From Clostridiales bacterium (lineage in GTDB: Bacteria > Bacillota > Clostridia > Lachnospirales > Lachnospiraceae), in the NCBI GenBank assembly GCA_018369015.1, contig JAGZDD010000014.1, positions 1 through 42,660 on the forward strand: a stretch of DNA of 42,660 nucleotides. The letters are read 5' to 3'. The notes beneath the pieces are model-generated. The model had not been told where the DNA came from, did not search any database, and saw only the letters and a list, made by a program, of their open reading frames with translations. Every line of letters begins with the position of its first letter. The first letter of the stretch is position 1. The translations under genes and the position numbers were made by a program. Below are positions 16,148 to 24,690 of this stretch, piece after piece.

Positions 16148-16162
16148 ATACATTGTATGTAT
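16148..16162. promoter_or_regulatory. Palindrome in the UGSC-like gene leader
   Basis: ATACAT-TGT-ATGTAT is a perfect 6-bp inverted repeat between the predicted promoter and the ribosome site of the minus-strand gene. It is a candidate operator, perhaps for the nearby LysR protein (inference). Confidence 0.4.
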
Positions 16163-16173
16163 GTTACATTTAA

Positions 16174-16203
16174 ATTATAAAACGGAATAAAGGCTGTGTA
16201 CAA
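16174..16203 (-). promoter_or_regulatory. Promoter of the UGSC-like gene
   Basis: On the minus strand, TTGTAC (16203-16198) and a perfect TATAAT (16179-16174) are separated by 18 nt. The -35 box is weak, consistent with an activator-dependent promoter. Confidence 0.55.
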
Positions 16204-16238
16204 TTTGAAAAAGTTATAGTGTTATAGAAAATCTAAAT

Positions 16239-16256
16239 AAAGTATCTAAATACTTT
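16239..16256. promoter_or_regulatory. Operator-like palindrome in the divergent intergenic region
   Basis: AAAGTAT-CTAA-ATACTTT is a perfect 7-bp inverted repeat midway between the divergent UGSC-like and NhaC genes. Just upstream, GTTATAG occurs twice, 9 nt apart. A TATACT at 16307-16312 may be the -10 box of the NhaC gene. Confidence 0.45.
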
Positions 16257-16334
16257 CTTTATATCTAAAAGGGGGAATATTAATGCTGTTTTAATACATT
16301 TTTCGCTATACTACAACAAAAGGGAGGTAGGGAA

Positions 16335-17702
16335 ATGAACTACGGAATATTGACGTTGCTGCCGATTATCATTGTCATTGTGATCGCTTTAAAGACAAAA
16401 CGGACGTTAGAGCCGTTGATCGTAGGTACTCTGGTGACTTATATGATTATCGATGGTTTTGGTTTCGCCAATGGCTGGATGGATGCGTTTTTCAGAGTTG
16501 CGTCGAACCGGGATCACCAGTGGGTATTTATGGTCTGCGCTCTGTTTGGAAGCCTCATTACATTGCTGGGGGCATCTCATGGAACGTTGGGCTTTTCGGA
16601 AAAACTGGAAAAATTTTGCCGGGGGCCAAAGACGACGCTGATTGTGACATGGATTATGGGAATTTTAATATTTGTGGATGATTACTTAAATATTATGACT
16701 TTGAGTACATGTATGAAAAAGCTGACGGACCGGAAAAAAATTCCGAGAGAAACATTATCGTATATTATTGATTCTACTGGGGCTCCGGTCTGTGCGGTAC
16801 TTCCTTTTTCTACATGGGCAATCTTTTTCTCAGGCCTGTTTTTTGCAGAAGCCGGGATTCCTGAGCTGGGCTACGGCAGCGCCATTGAAACCTTTTACCA
16901 TATTATTCCGTTTATTTTTTATGCGATCGCCGCCGTATTTATTGTTCCGCTGTTTATAATGGGAGTTATTCCAAAGGTTGGACGTATGCGCAAAGCATAC
17001 AACCGGGTCAAGGATACTGGAAAGGTATATTCCAAAGAGAGCGAGCCTTTGAACATGGAGGATGAGGACGAAAATTCTTTGGCGCTTGCAGGAAATATAT
17101 GGGATTTTATTTTACCGGTAGGAACGCTGATTGCCCTGGCAATTATTGGCGGAGAGCTGTTTTTAGCTGTTATCGCCGCCATTGCGGTATGCTTTGTCCT
17201 TTATATCCCAAGAAAGAAAATGTCAATCACACAGTTTTGTGATTTGGCGATGCATGGCTTTTGCAATATGATCCCTACGGTTGCCATTATCTTTTTTGCC
17301 TTTGTGATGCAGGAGGCAATGACAGACATAGGTATTGCGACATATGTTATCAATGCGGTGACACCCTTTATGAGCGCCGCGCTGTTCCCGGCGATTACGT
17401 TTATTATCGTAGCGCTGCTGAATTTTTCGACAGGAAGCGTTTGGGGAATACCGGCGATTGTTGTTCCTATTATTTTACCGCTGGCCCTCTCGATTGGCGC
17501 GAATCCCCTTGTTGTTATGGGGGCGGTTGTATCTGGAGCAACTCTTGGCAGCCATGCCTGCTTTTATTCCGATGCCACAGTGCTTACATCAAGCTGCTGT
17601 AAAATGGAAAACATGGACCACGCCTTGTCTCAGCTTCCTTATGCGCTCATCGCCGCCGGAGTTTCGGTTGTTGGTTATCTTATTTGCGGATTTTTGCTTT
17701 AA
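16335..17702 (+). CDS. NhaC-family Na+/H+ antiporter-type carrier
   Basis: 455 residues with GGGAGGTAGGG before the ATG and about 11-12 membrane segments. Family marks are the FVDDYLNIMTL segment near 113-123 with its paired acidic residues, DSTGAPVCAVLPFSTW near 150, and the C-terminal GSHACFYSDATVLTSS near 405. NhaC-family members exchange Na+ for H+, or move amino acids and organic acids. It is divergent from the UGSC-like gene and near a carboxylate carrier, so it may belong to the same metabolic unit. It lacks the signal-like N-terminus of the second NhaC-family protein at 33144. Confidence 0.88.
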   Translation: MNYGILTLLPIIIVIVIALKTKRTLEPLIVGTLVTYMIIDGFGFANGWMDAFFRVASNRDHQWVFMVCALFGSLITLLGASHGTLGFSEKLEKFCRGPKTTLIVTWIMGILIFVDDYLNIMTLSTCMKKLTDRKKIPRETLSYIIDSTGAPVCAVLPFSTWAIFFSGLFFAEAGIPELGYGSAIETFYHIIPFIFYAIAAVFIVPLFIMGVIPKVGRMRKAYNRVKDTGKVYSKESEPLNMEDEDENSLALAGNIWDFILPVGTLIALAIIGGELFLAVIAAIAVCFVLYIPRKKMSITQFCDLAMHGFCNMIPTVAIIFFAFVMQEAMTDIGIATYVINAVTPFMSAALFPAITFIIVALLNFSTGSVWGIPAIVVPIILPLALSIGANPLVVMGAVVSGATLGSHACFYSDATVLTSSCCKMENMDHALSQLPYALIAAGVSVVGYLICGFLL

Positions 17703-17770
17703 GGTGTACAATAGATATGAAAATATAAATTGGCCTTATCATGGACGGGTAGAAAAAGGGGGGAAATTCA

Positions 17771-18289
17771 ATGTCGAAACATCTTTATTTGGGAAATATT
17801 GCCACAATGAATGTGGACGCTATTGTCAATGCGGCGGCAACAGATTTAAAGCGCTGTCCGGGAATCTGTGAGGCGATTTTTTCAGCAGCCGATGCGAAGG
17901 CATTGGAAGCGGCTTGCAGAAAAATCGGACACTGTGATATTGGGAAAGCCGTAGTTACTCCGGGGTGCGGACTTCCCGCAAAATATATTATCCATGTGGC
18001 GGGGGCTGGCTGGTACGGCGGCCTTCAAAGAGAACGCTTCCTTTTAGGAAATTGTTATCACCAGGCGCTGAACAAAGCCTTGTTTTACAACTGTAAAAGC
18101 GTCGCTCTTCCTTTGATTTTTTCGGGAGACTGCCACATTCCCCGGGCTGAGTCTATAAAGATCGCAGGGCAGGTGATTGCGGATTATGCAAAGCGCCATA
18201 AGGAAATGGAAATTTACCTTGTTTTGTATAAGCCCTCCATCTATAATATGGCAGAAGCCCTGCTGAAATGGCCGAAGGAATCCTGCTGA
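17771..18289 (+). CDS. Macro-domain protein with altered ADP-ribose site
   Basis: 172 residues, with AAAAAGGGGGG before the ATG. VDAIVNAA at 15-22, the HVAG segment near 75 and LPLIF near 113 mark a macro domain. Active relatives usually read NAAN followed by a glycine-rich loop (about GGGV) and AIF. Here the sequence is NAAATDLKRCPGICEAIF, so the conserved Asn is Ala and the Gly loop is RCPG. ADP-ribose hydrolysis may be lost or changed. The last codons and the next 20 bases contain a direct repeat of CCTGCTGAAATGGC (18258-18271 and 18281-18294). Confidence 0.82.
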   Translation: MSKHLYLGNIATMNVDAIVNAAATDLKRCPGICEAIFSAADAKALEAACRKIGHCDIGKAVVTPGCGLPAKYIIHVAGAGWYGGLQRERFLLGNCYHQALNKALFYNCKSVALPLIFSGDCHIPRAESIKIAGQVIADYAKRHKEMEIYLVLYKPSIYNMAEALLKWPKESC

Positions 18290-18333
18290 AATGGCGTATA
18301 TGTGGAAATGGCCAGAAGAATAAACAGGTGCAA

Positions 18334-18388
18334 AAATATCCGGCATATGGTATGATTAATAAAAGACCATATACCGGATATTTATTTT
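18334..18388 (+). terminator. Terminator-like hairpin after the macro-domain gene
   Basis: AAATATCCGG plus ATATGG (18334-18350) pair with CCATAT plus CCGGATATTT (18367-18383), with one C-A mismatch, giving 16 bp. ATTTT follows. Confidence 0.6.
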
Positions 18389-18462
18389 GGCGGGCAGCAG
18401 GACAGCGTCAGGCATGCCTGATCTTGGCGGCTGCCGCGGGAAGAAAAACAGGAGGAAAAAAT

Positions 18463-18738
18463 ATGTACAGGGTACAATTTACGGCATTAAACCGGAAAAA
18501 TAAAAAGAAAGATACAAAGGAATTTATGCTTGGCGCTGTAGATACGTCGGAATATGACGCTGTGATGGATCAGATTTCAGATACGTTATATGACATGGAT
18601 CTTGAGTACAATGATATTGACGGCGACGGCGATATGGCCGTGGACGATATGCTTATTGCCATTTCCGAGGAGGAGGACTTTGAAAAAAGTATGCAGGGCA
18701 GACAGACCGAGTATTTCATTAAAGGTGAGAATTTATGA
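18463..18738 (+). CDS. Small acidic protein with EF-hand-like loop
   Basis: 91 residues from ATG 18463, fixed by GGAGG 7 nt upstream; the longer open frame before it has no ribosome site and crosses the terminator hairpin. The first 20 residues are basic and the rest is acidic. Residues 51-62 read DIDGDGDMAVDD, which fits the DxDxDG 12-residue Ca2+ loop spacing, but only one loop is present. It overlaps the next gene by 4 bases (ATGA). I do not recognise the family. Confidence 0.75.
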   Translation: MYRVQFTALNRKNKKKDTKEFMLGAVDTSEYDAVMDQISDTLYDMDLEYNDIDGDGDMAVDDMLIAISEEEDFEKSMQGRQTEYFIKGENL

Positions 18739-18926
18739 AGCAGGGCAGGGGGCGGACGAACTGCGAGTGCTGCGGCAATTATTATTACGACGAGGACTAT
18801 GGCTGTTTTGTCTGCGATGTAGATTTGGATGAGGATGAGATGGCCCGCTTTATGACGAACACCTTTGATCATTGCCCATATTTTCAGTTTAATGATGAAT
18901 ACAGGATTGTGAGAAAGCAAATGTGA
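18735..18926 (+). CDS. Small Cys-rich protein (DUF6472-like)
   Basis: 63 residues, translationally coupled to the previous gene. Cys10, Cys12, Cys13, Cys24, Cys27 and Cys47 suggest a zinc ribbon. The pattern CxxCGNYxYDEDY, LDEDEMARF and DEYRIVRKQM at the end agrees with the small DUF6472 proteins I remember from Lachnospiraceae (from memory). The function is unknown. It sits 40 nt before glpK with no terminator between, so it may be co-transcribed with it. Confidence 0.8.
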   Translation: MKQGRGRTNCECCGNYYYDEDYGCFVCDVDLDEDEMARFMTNTFDHCPYFQFNDEYRIVRKQM

Positions 18927-18966
18927 GCTGTCTGCCGGAAAGGTATAGGAATGGGGGTTAAAAACA

Positions 18967-20466
18967 ATGAAGCAGTATATTATGGCACTGGATCAGGGAA
19001 CGACCAGTTCCCGGACGATTTTATTTGACAAGGGCGGGAATATTGTGGCTATGGCCCAGAAGGAGTTTACCCAGTATTATCCAAAACCGGGATGGGTCGA
19101 GCACGATCCTGAGGAAATTTGGGAATCCCAGCTTTGCGTGGCCCGGGAGGCGATGAAAGCGGCTAAAATTTCGGCGGATCAAATCGCAGCCATTGGTATT
19201 ACAAACCAGAGGGAAACAACGATTGTCTGGGATAAGCTGACGGGAAAGCCGGTATATCCTGCGATTGTATGGCAATGCCGGAGGACTGCTCCGCTTATTG
19301 ACAGCTTTGATACGGAGTTTTGCTCCTATATCCGGGAAAAGACCGGGCTTGTGCCGGACGCATATTTTAGTGCCAGCAAGCTTAAGTGGATTCTTGACAA
19401 TGTGGACTGCGCAGGGGGGCTGGCCCGGGAAGGTCGGCTTCTTTTTGGAACCGTGGACACATGGCTGATTTGGAAGCTCACCGGGGGCCGGGTATTTGTA
19501 ACAGACTATACAAACGCTTCCCGGACGATGATGTTTGATATTCATAAGCTGTGCTGGGATGAGCATATTATGGAAAGGCTTGGGATCCCGGCATCTATGG
19601 TGGCACCGGCGCGGCCGTCAAGCTGCGTTTACGGCGAAACAGACCCGGATATTTTGGGCGCCCCGGTGAAAATTTCCGGAGCCGCAGGGGATCAGCAGGC
19701 CGCCCTGTTTGGCCAATGCTGTTTTGAGCCTGGAGATGTGAAAAATACTTATGGTACCGGCTGCTTTTTGCTGATGAATACCGGAAAGCAGGCGGTAAAG
19801 AGCCGCCATGGCCTTGTGACGACTATTGGGGCAAGCTGCAGCGATCATGTAGAGTATGTCCTTGAAGGCAGTGTTTTTGTTGCCGGAGCCTGTATTCAAT
19901 GGCTGCGGGATGAAATGAAGCTGCTTAAGACATCGGCGGACTCCCAGGAGCTTGCCATGTCAGTCGGTGATACCGGCGGCGTCTATATGGTTCCCGCCTT
20001 TACAGGTATCGGAGCGCCCTATTGGAACCCTTATGCCAGAGGCATGGTCGTAGGCATGACGCGGGGAACAAGCAATGCGCATTTTGTGCGGGCCGCTCTG
20101 GAATCGATTGCATACCAGACTTACGATGTTTTACATGCGATGGAGAAGGATATGGGAATTTGCCTGAAAAATCTTAAGGTGGACGGCGGCGCGGCTGCCA
20201 ACCGCTTTTTGATGCAGTTCCAGGCGGATCTTCTTGGCGCTGATGTGACAAAGCCCGCCTGTCTGGAGACGACAGCCCTCGGTGCCGCTTATCTGGCCGG
20301 GCTGGCGGTGGGCTATTGGACAGGAAAAGCGGATATAGCTTCAAATTGGCGGCTGGATCAAACATTTACGCCATCTATGGACAGAGAAATGGCTGCAAAG
20401 AAAATATCCGGGTGGCACCGGGCAGTGCGCTGTGCTTTAGAATGGGCGCGGGATGATTTACTTTAA
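18967..20466 (+). CDS. glpK: Glycerol kinase
   Basis: 499 residues, the usual length. It has the FGGY-kinase start ALDQGTTSSRTILFD at 7-21, TNQRETTIVWDKLTG near 80-94 (glycerol contact Arg-Glu), GAAGDQQAALFGQ near 240, and the ATP-site GTGCFLLMNTG near 264-274. It converts glycerol and ATP to glycerol-3-phosphate in the cytoplasm. A GGGGG site precedes the ATG. The flavoproteins and GlpP downstream complete the glycerol route. No glycerol facilitator gene is in the window. Confidence 0.98.
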   Translation: MKQYIMALDQGTTSSRTILFDKGGNIVAMAQKEFTQYYPKPGWVEHDPEEIWESQLCVAREAMKAAKISADQIAAIGITNQRETTIVWDKLTGKPVYPAIVWQCRRTAPLIDSFDTEFCSYIREKTGLVPDAYFSASKLKWILDNVDCAGGLAREGRLLFGTVDTWLIWKLTGGRVFVTDYTNASRTMMFDIHKLCWDEHIMERLGIPASMVAPARPSSCVYGETDPDILGAPVKISGAAGDQQAALFGQCCFEPGDVKNTYGTGCFLLMNTGKQAVKSRHGLVTTIGASCSDHVEYVLEGSVFVAGACIQWLRDEMKLLKTSADSQELAMSVGDTGGVYMVPAFTGIGAPYWNPYARGMVVGMTRGTSNAHFVRAALESIAYQTYDVLHAMEKDMGICLKNLKVDGGAAANRFLMQFQADLLGADVTKPACLETTALGAAYLAGLAVGYWTGKADIASNWRLDQTFTPSMDREMAAKKISGWHRAVRCALEWARDDLL

Positions 20467-20578
20467 GCACTATAAAGCTCATATTATGCGTTAGAAAGGG
20501 CACGATAACTCCGTATATGATTGAATATAAGGATTATCTATACCGTAACTCGAAGGAAGTTAGCAAAGGAGGGATTTT

Positions 20579-21121
20579 ATGGCATTATCACAAGAAAAGC
20601 GTTATACGGTTGATGATATTTATAACCTTCCGGAAGGGATAAGAGCTGAGCTTATTGATGGCGAAATGTATATGATGGCAGCGCCGGGAACAAGACATCA
20701 GGAAATATCAGGTTTTTTATATGCCAATATTTACAATTACATTCGAGCCCAAAGAGGTGATTGCAAAGCTTTTCCAGCACCCTTCGCAGTGTTCCTTAAC
20801 AGTGACAATAAAACTTATGTGGAGCCGGATATTTCAGTTATTTGTGATAAGTCTAAATTAGATGGCCGTGGCTGCAACGGCGCTCCGGATTGGGTTATTG
20901 AAATTGTTTCACCGGGGAGCCGGTCTATGGATTATTTGAAAAAACTGGTTAAATATATGAATGCAGGAGTTAGAGAGTATTGGATTGTAGATCCTGAGAA
21001 CAATAGAGTTATGGTATACAGCTTTGAAAAAAATGGCGACCTGGGTATATATTCATTCGATGATGAAATCCCAGTTGGAATTTATGACGGCGAACTGAAA
21101 CTTAGAATAGAAACTGAATAA
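20579..21121 (+). CDS. Uma2-family (DUF820) endonuclease-fold protein
   Basis: 180 residues, with AAAGGAGGG before the ATG. The pattern YTVDDIYNLPEGIRAELIDG, VEPDISVIC near 82-90, DWVIEIVSP near 103-111 and KLVKYMNAGVREYWIVDP matches Uma2/DUF820, a PD-(D/E)XK nuclease-like fold. Asp and Glu of those motifs are present, so the site looks intact. The role of these proteins is mostly unknown. It interrupts the glycerol genes, and lower GC codon use than its neighbours (by eye) suggests a later insertion. Confidence 0.85.
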   Translation: MALSQEKRYTVDDIYNLPEGIRAELIDGEMYMMAAPGTRHQEISGFLYANIYNYIRAQRGDCKAFPAPFAVFLNSDNKTYVEPDISVICDKSKLDGRGCNGAPDWVIEIVSPGSRSMDYLKKLVKYMNAGVREYWIVDPENNRVMVYSFEKNGDLGIYSFDDEIPVGIYDGELKLRIETE

Positions 21122-21319
21122 GTAGATCATAACATTTAATTTCCTATTCTGAAAGCAGAATTTTGCCGGAATACTTGAAAAATGAACGCCGGTGTGATAC
21201 CATAAAATCAGATAAGCTGTTTCAGAACGGCTGAAATTAAGTTGAATAATTGCTGCGGAGAGTTGAGAGTCAGGCAATTTAAAACACACATAGTATTGTG
21301 CGTTTTATTTGCTTGGCTT

Positions 21320-21449
21320 TTTATATTGAATAGGAAACTTTGTTTCCTATTCAATATAAACGCTCCGCTTTGGATGCGCACTGGCGCGGAGTGGAATTTG
21401 CCGCTGAAGCGGCCGCGCCCGGCGCGCAAGTTCCGCAAGCGGAACTTTT
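21320..21449. repeat. Modular palindromic element, copy 2
   Basis: It starts with an 18-bp perfect stem (21320-21337 with 21343-21360, loop CTTTG), then AACGCTCCGCTTTGGAT shared with copy 1, then GC hairpins including GCCGC-TGAA-GCGGC. It ends with AAGTTCCG/CGGAACTT (21428-21447) plus TTTT, a possible leader terminator 10 nt before the ribosome site of the next gene. The remaining 21122-21319 part has no recognisable gene. Confidence 0.8.
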
Positions 21450-21470
21450 CATTATTAAGGAGATGATACA

Positions 21471-22952
21471 ATGTACGATGCTGTGATTATCGGTGCGGGC
21501 GTGATTGGATGTGCTATCGCAAGAGAGCTGTCGAAATTCAAGGTAAATGCCTGCGTTATTGAAAAAGAGGAGGATGTGTGCTGCGGTACATCTAAGGCGA
21601 ACAGTGCGATTGTCCATGCAGGCTATGATGCCCATAACGGTACATTAAAGGCAAGGCTTAATGTGGAAGGGAATGCGATGATGGGTGAACTGGCCAGAGA
21701 CCTGGATTTTCCGTTTAAGCGCAATGGCTCCCTTGTCATCTGCACAGAACCGGAAGGGATTGCTGGCCTTAAAGAGCTGAAGGAGCGGGGCGAAAAAAAT
21801 GGCGTTCCGAATTTGGAAATATTAGACCGGGAAACCCTGATGAAGATGGAACCCAATTTGTCCGATCATGTGGTGGCTGCCCTGTATGCACCTACGGGTG
21901 GGATTGTCTGTCCTTTTAACCTAACTATTGCCCTTGCGGAGAACGCCGCTGTCAATGGTATTGAATTTAAGCTTGGTACAGAGGTGACAGAGATTTCCCC
22001 GGTGGAGGGCGGCTATAAAGTGCGCACCGACCGCGGCGATGTGGAAACGAAGTCGGTCATCAATGCCGCCGGTGTTTATGCCGATAAATTCCATAATATG
22101 GTGAGCGCGGACAAGATCCATATTACAGCCCGTAAGGGCGAGTACTGCCTTCTTGATAAGGCGGTGGGCAGTTATGTTTCAAAAACGATTTTCCAGCTCC
22201 CCGGAGTTATGGGAAAAGGTGTTTTGGTGACACCTACAGTTCACGGGAATCTTCTCGTAGGCCCTACAGCCACAGACATTGAAGATAAGGAAGGAACCAA
22301 TACAACGAGAGAGGGGCTTGATTTTCTTATTTCCAAAGCCAGCTTAAGCGTTAAGGAGCTGCCGATCAGGCAGGTCATTACGTCCTTTGCGGGCCTGCGC
22401 GCCCATGAGGATGGCGATGAATTTTTGATTAAAGAGGTGGAGGATGCCCGGGGATTTTTTGATGCCGCAGGTATTGAATCTCCCGGACTTACAAGTGCTC
22501 CGGCGATCGGCGTGATGGTTGCCGAAATGGTTTCATGCTATCTGGGGCTTTTGCCGGATCCTCAATTTTGCGGGAAACGTGAGGGGATTCCTCACTTAGA
22601 TGAAATGGACCTCGAAAGCAGGGCCGCTCTGATCCGGGAAAATCCGGCTTATGGCAATATTATATGCCGGTGCGAAATGATTTCAGAGGGGGAAATTATA
22701 GATGCGATCCACCGTCCTTTAGGCGCCCGTTCCCTAGATGGTGTGAAGCGACGTACCCGCGCCGGGATGGGCCGGTGCCAGGCAGGCTTTTGCTCGCCGA
22801 GGACGATGGAAATTCTTGAACGGGAGGTTCCTATGAGCATGATGGAAATAACAAAGTGCGGCAATGCGTCAAAAATTGTTTTAGGGCGGAATAAGGAGCT
22901 GGACGGCAAGGATAAAAAGAATACAAACTGTGAGAGGATGGCGGGAAAATGA
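21471..22952 (+). CDS. GlpA-like FAD-dependent glycerol-3-phosphate dehydrogenase with C-terminal Cys cluster
   Basis: 493 residues with an AAGGAGATG site. The FAD-binding Rossmann motif is at 6-12 (IGAGVIG), and a DAO-type oxidoreductase domain runs to about 370 (SAPAIGVMVAEM near 340). The C-terminal domain has CRC near 400 and GRCQAGFC near 435, a BFD-like [2Fe-2S] arrangement. It probably oxidises glycerol-3-phosphate to dihydroxyacetone phosphate and passes electrons to the next flavoprotein. L-2-hydroxyglutarate oxidase relatives look similar, but the glpK/glpP context favours the GlpA role. It overlaps the next gene by ATGA. Confidence 0.88.
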   Translation: MYDAVIIGAGVIGCAIARELSKFKVNACVIEKEEDVCCGTSKANSAIVHAGYDAHNGTLKARLNVEGNAMMGELARDLDFPFKRNGSLVICTEPEGIAGLKELKERGEKNGVPNLEILDRETLMKMEPNLSDHVVAALYAPTGGIVCPFNLTIALAENAAVNGIEFKLGTEVTEISPVEGGYKVRTDRGDVETKSVINAAGVYADKFHNMVSADKIHITARKGEYCLLDKAVGSYVSKTIFQLPGVMGKGVLVTPTVHGNLLVGPTATDIEDKEGTNTTREGLDFLISKASLSVKELPIRQVITSFAGLRAHEDGDEFLIKEVEDARGFFDAAGIESPGLTSAPAIGVMVAEMVSCYLGLLPDPQFCGKREGIPHLDEMDLESRAALIRENPAYGNIICRCEMISEGEIIDAIHRPLGARSLDGVKRRTRAGMGRCQAGFCSPRTMEILEREVPMSMMEITKCGNASKIVLGRNKELDGKDKKNTNCERMAGK

Positions 22953-24283
22953 AAGAATATGATATTGTTATCGTAGGCGGCGGCCCGGCCGGTCTTGCCG
23001 CAGCGATTTCTGCAAAAGAAAATGGCATCAGCCAGGTGCTTATTCTTGAAAGAGATAAAGAGCTTGGCGGCATTTTGAACCAGTGTATTCATAATGGCTT
23101 TGGGCTGCATACCTTTAAGGAAGAGCTGACCGGGCCGGAATATGCCGCCCGGTTTATTGAAAAAGTAAAAACGCTTAAAATTGAATATAAATTAAATACA
23201 ATGGTTGCTGATATTTCTAAGGAGCGGATAATTACGGCGATCAGCCGGGAAGACGGACTGACCCAGATTAAGGCCAAGGCTGTGGTGCTCGCTATGGGCT
23301 GCCGTGAGCGTTCCCGGGGCGCCTTAAACATTCCGGGCTATCGTCCTGCCGGTATTTTTTCAGCAGGAACAGCCCAGCGGCTTGTCAATATGGAAGGATA
23401 TATGCCTGGCCGCGAGGTCGTTATTTTAGGCTCCGGGGATATTGGGCTGATTATGGCCCGGAGGATGACATTAGAGGGCGCCAGGGTTAAGGTTGTGGCG
23501 GAGCTTATGCCATACTCCGGAGGCTTAAAGCGAAATATTGTCCAGTGTCTTGATGATTTTGGCATACCTTTAAAGCTTAGCCATACAGTGGTGGATATTG
23601 ATGGAAAAGACCGGGTTAGGGGGGTTACTCTGGCCGAGGTTGGCAAAGATGGTAAGCCAATACCGGGAACCGAAGAATATATTTCATGTGATACGCTGCT
23701 TTTATCTGTGGGCCTTCTGCCTGAAAATGAACTTTCACGCGGGGCTGGCGTTGCCTTAAGCCCTGTCACAGGCGGCCCGGTTGTTAATGAAAGCCTGGAA
23801 ACCAATCTGCCCGGGGTTTTTGCCTGCGGCAATGTTCTCCATGTCCATGACCTTGTGGATTATGTGTCCGAAGAGGCCCATACGGCGGGGAAAAATGCGG
23901 CAAAATATGTTCAGGAGCAAGCCTGCGGAAAAGCCCTGGAATCGACTGAAGCATGTGAAAATACTTCCAAGCCTGGCAAACCGGTACCGGCTCCAAAAGC
24001 GCCTGATGTTCCCATTACCCTTAAAGGGGCAGACGGCGTCCGCTATACAGTTCCTTCGGCAATTACGGTCAGCCGCATAGAAGATACGCTGACCGTTCGG
24101 TTTAGAGTGGGAAATGTATATAAAAATGCCGCGGTATGTACATATTTCGATGATGAATGTGTTTCCCGGAGAAAAAAGATGGTGCTTGCCCCCGGTGAGA
24201 TGGAAAATGTTATTTTAAAGAAAAAAGACCTGGAAAGCCGGCCCGGATTAAAAACGATAACCATCCGGATTGAGCAAAACTGA
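22949..24283 (+). CDS. NAD(P)/FAD-dependent oxidoreductase, electron partner of the GlpA-like protein
   Basis: 444 residues, coupled to the preceding gene. FAD motif VGGGPAGLAAA at 8-18, a second nucleotide motif ILGSGDIGLIMARRM near 154-168, and FACGNVLHVHDLVDYV near 290 match the pyridine-nucleotide-disulfide oxidoreductase fold without the redox Cys pair. GGILNQCIHNGFG near 40 is typical of this Clostridia glycerol subfamily. The C-terminal 110 residues form a small beta-rich domain after a Pro/Ala/Lys linker. It probably moves electrons between the GlpA-like enzyme and NAD(H) or another acceptor. Confidence 0.88.
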   Translation: MKEYDIVIVGGGPAGLAAAISAKENGISQVLILERDKELGGILNQCIHNGFGLHTFKEELTGPEYAARFIEKVKTLKIEYKLNTMVADISKERIITAISREDGLTQIKAKAVVLAMGCRERSRGALNIPGYRPAGIFSAGTAQRLVNMEGYMPGREVVILGSGDIGLIMARRMTLEGARVKVVAELMPYSGGLKRNIVQCLDDFGIPLKLSHTVVDIDGKDRVRGVTLAEVGKDGKPIPGTEEYISCDTLLLSVGLLPENELSRGAGVALSPVTGGPVVNESLETNLPGVFACGNVLHVHDLVDYVSEEAHTAGKNAAKYVQEQACGKALESTEACENTSKPGKPVPAPKAPDVPITLKGADGVRYTVPSAITVSRIEDTLTVRFRVGNVYKNAAVCTYFDDECVSRRKKMVLAPGEMENVILKKKDLESRPGLKTITIRIEQN

Positions 24284-24300
24284 TGGAAGGCGGGGATTTT

Positions 24301-24690
24301 ATGCAAAAAAGAGAATTAACATGTATTGGCTGTCCTTTGGGCTGCGCAGTGACAGTTACCTTAGAAAACGGACAGATTACAGGCGTCGCAGGAAATACAT
24401 GTAAAAGAGGTGATGACTATGCACGTAAAGAGGTCACGCATCCGACCCGCATTGTCACAAGCTCTGTCTGTGTTGCGGGAGGCATTGCCCCCATGGTTTC
24501 TGTAAAGACAAGAAATGATATCCCAAAGGATAAAATATTTGACTGTGTCCGTGCCCTTAAAGGCCTGACCGTTGACGCTCCTGTGTCTATCGGGGATATT
24601 GTCCTTGAAAATGTGGCAGGCACCGGCGTGGACGTTATCGCCACAAAGGCCGTGCCAGAGCGTTGCGGCAACGTATCTGCCGGCTTCTGA
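24301..24690 (+). CDS. DUF1667 Cys-motif protein
   Basis: 129 residues. ATG 24301 is preferred because GGAAGGCGGGG is 5 nt upstream; ATG 24283 overlaps the previous stop but lacks a site. Near the N-terminus CIGCPLGC with a further Cys in GNTCKRGDDY looks like an iron-sulfur or zinc site. DUF1667 proteins commonly accompany these two flavoproteins, so it is probably a third subunit. It is the last gene of the enzyme operon. Confidence 0.9.
   Translation: MQKRELTCIGCPLGCAVTVTLENGQITGVAGNTCKRGDDYARKEVTHPTRIVTSSVCVAGGIAPMVSVKTRNDIPKDKIFDCVRALKGLTVDAPVSIGDIVLENVAGTGVDVIATKAVPERCGNVSAGF

Noticed and set aside
18268..18462. N-terminal extension of the 91-residue protein
   Set aside because: It crosses a terminator-like hairpin, and the real ribosome site is at 18451-18455.
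18463..18738. Confident Ca2+-binding EF-hand assignment
   Set aside because: Only one loop is present and the flanking helices are not evident; kept as an observation only.
21242..21471. Open frames in the gap before the GlpA-like gene
   Set aside because: They read the two arms of the 18-bp palindrome, which gives mirrored peptide segments; repeat sequence, not genes.
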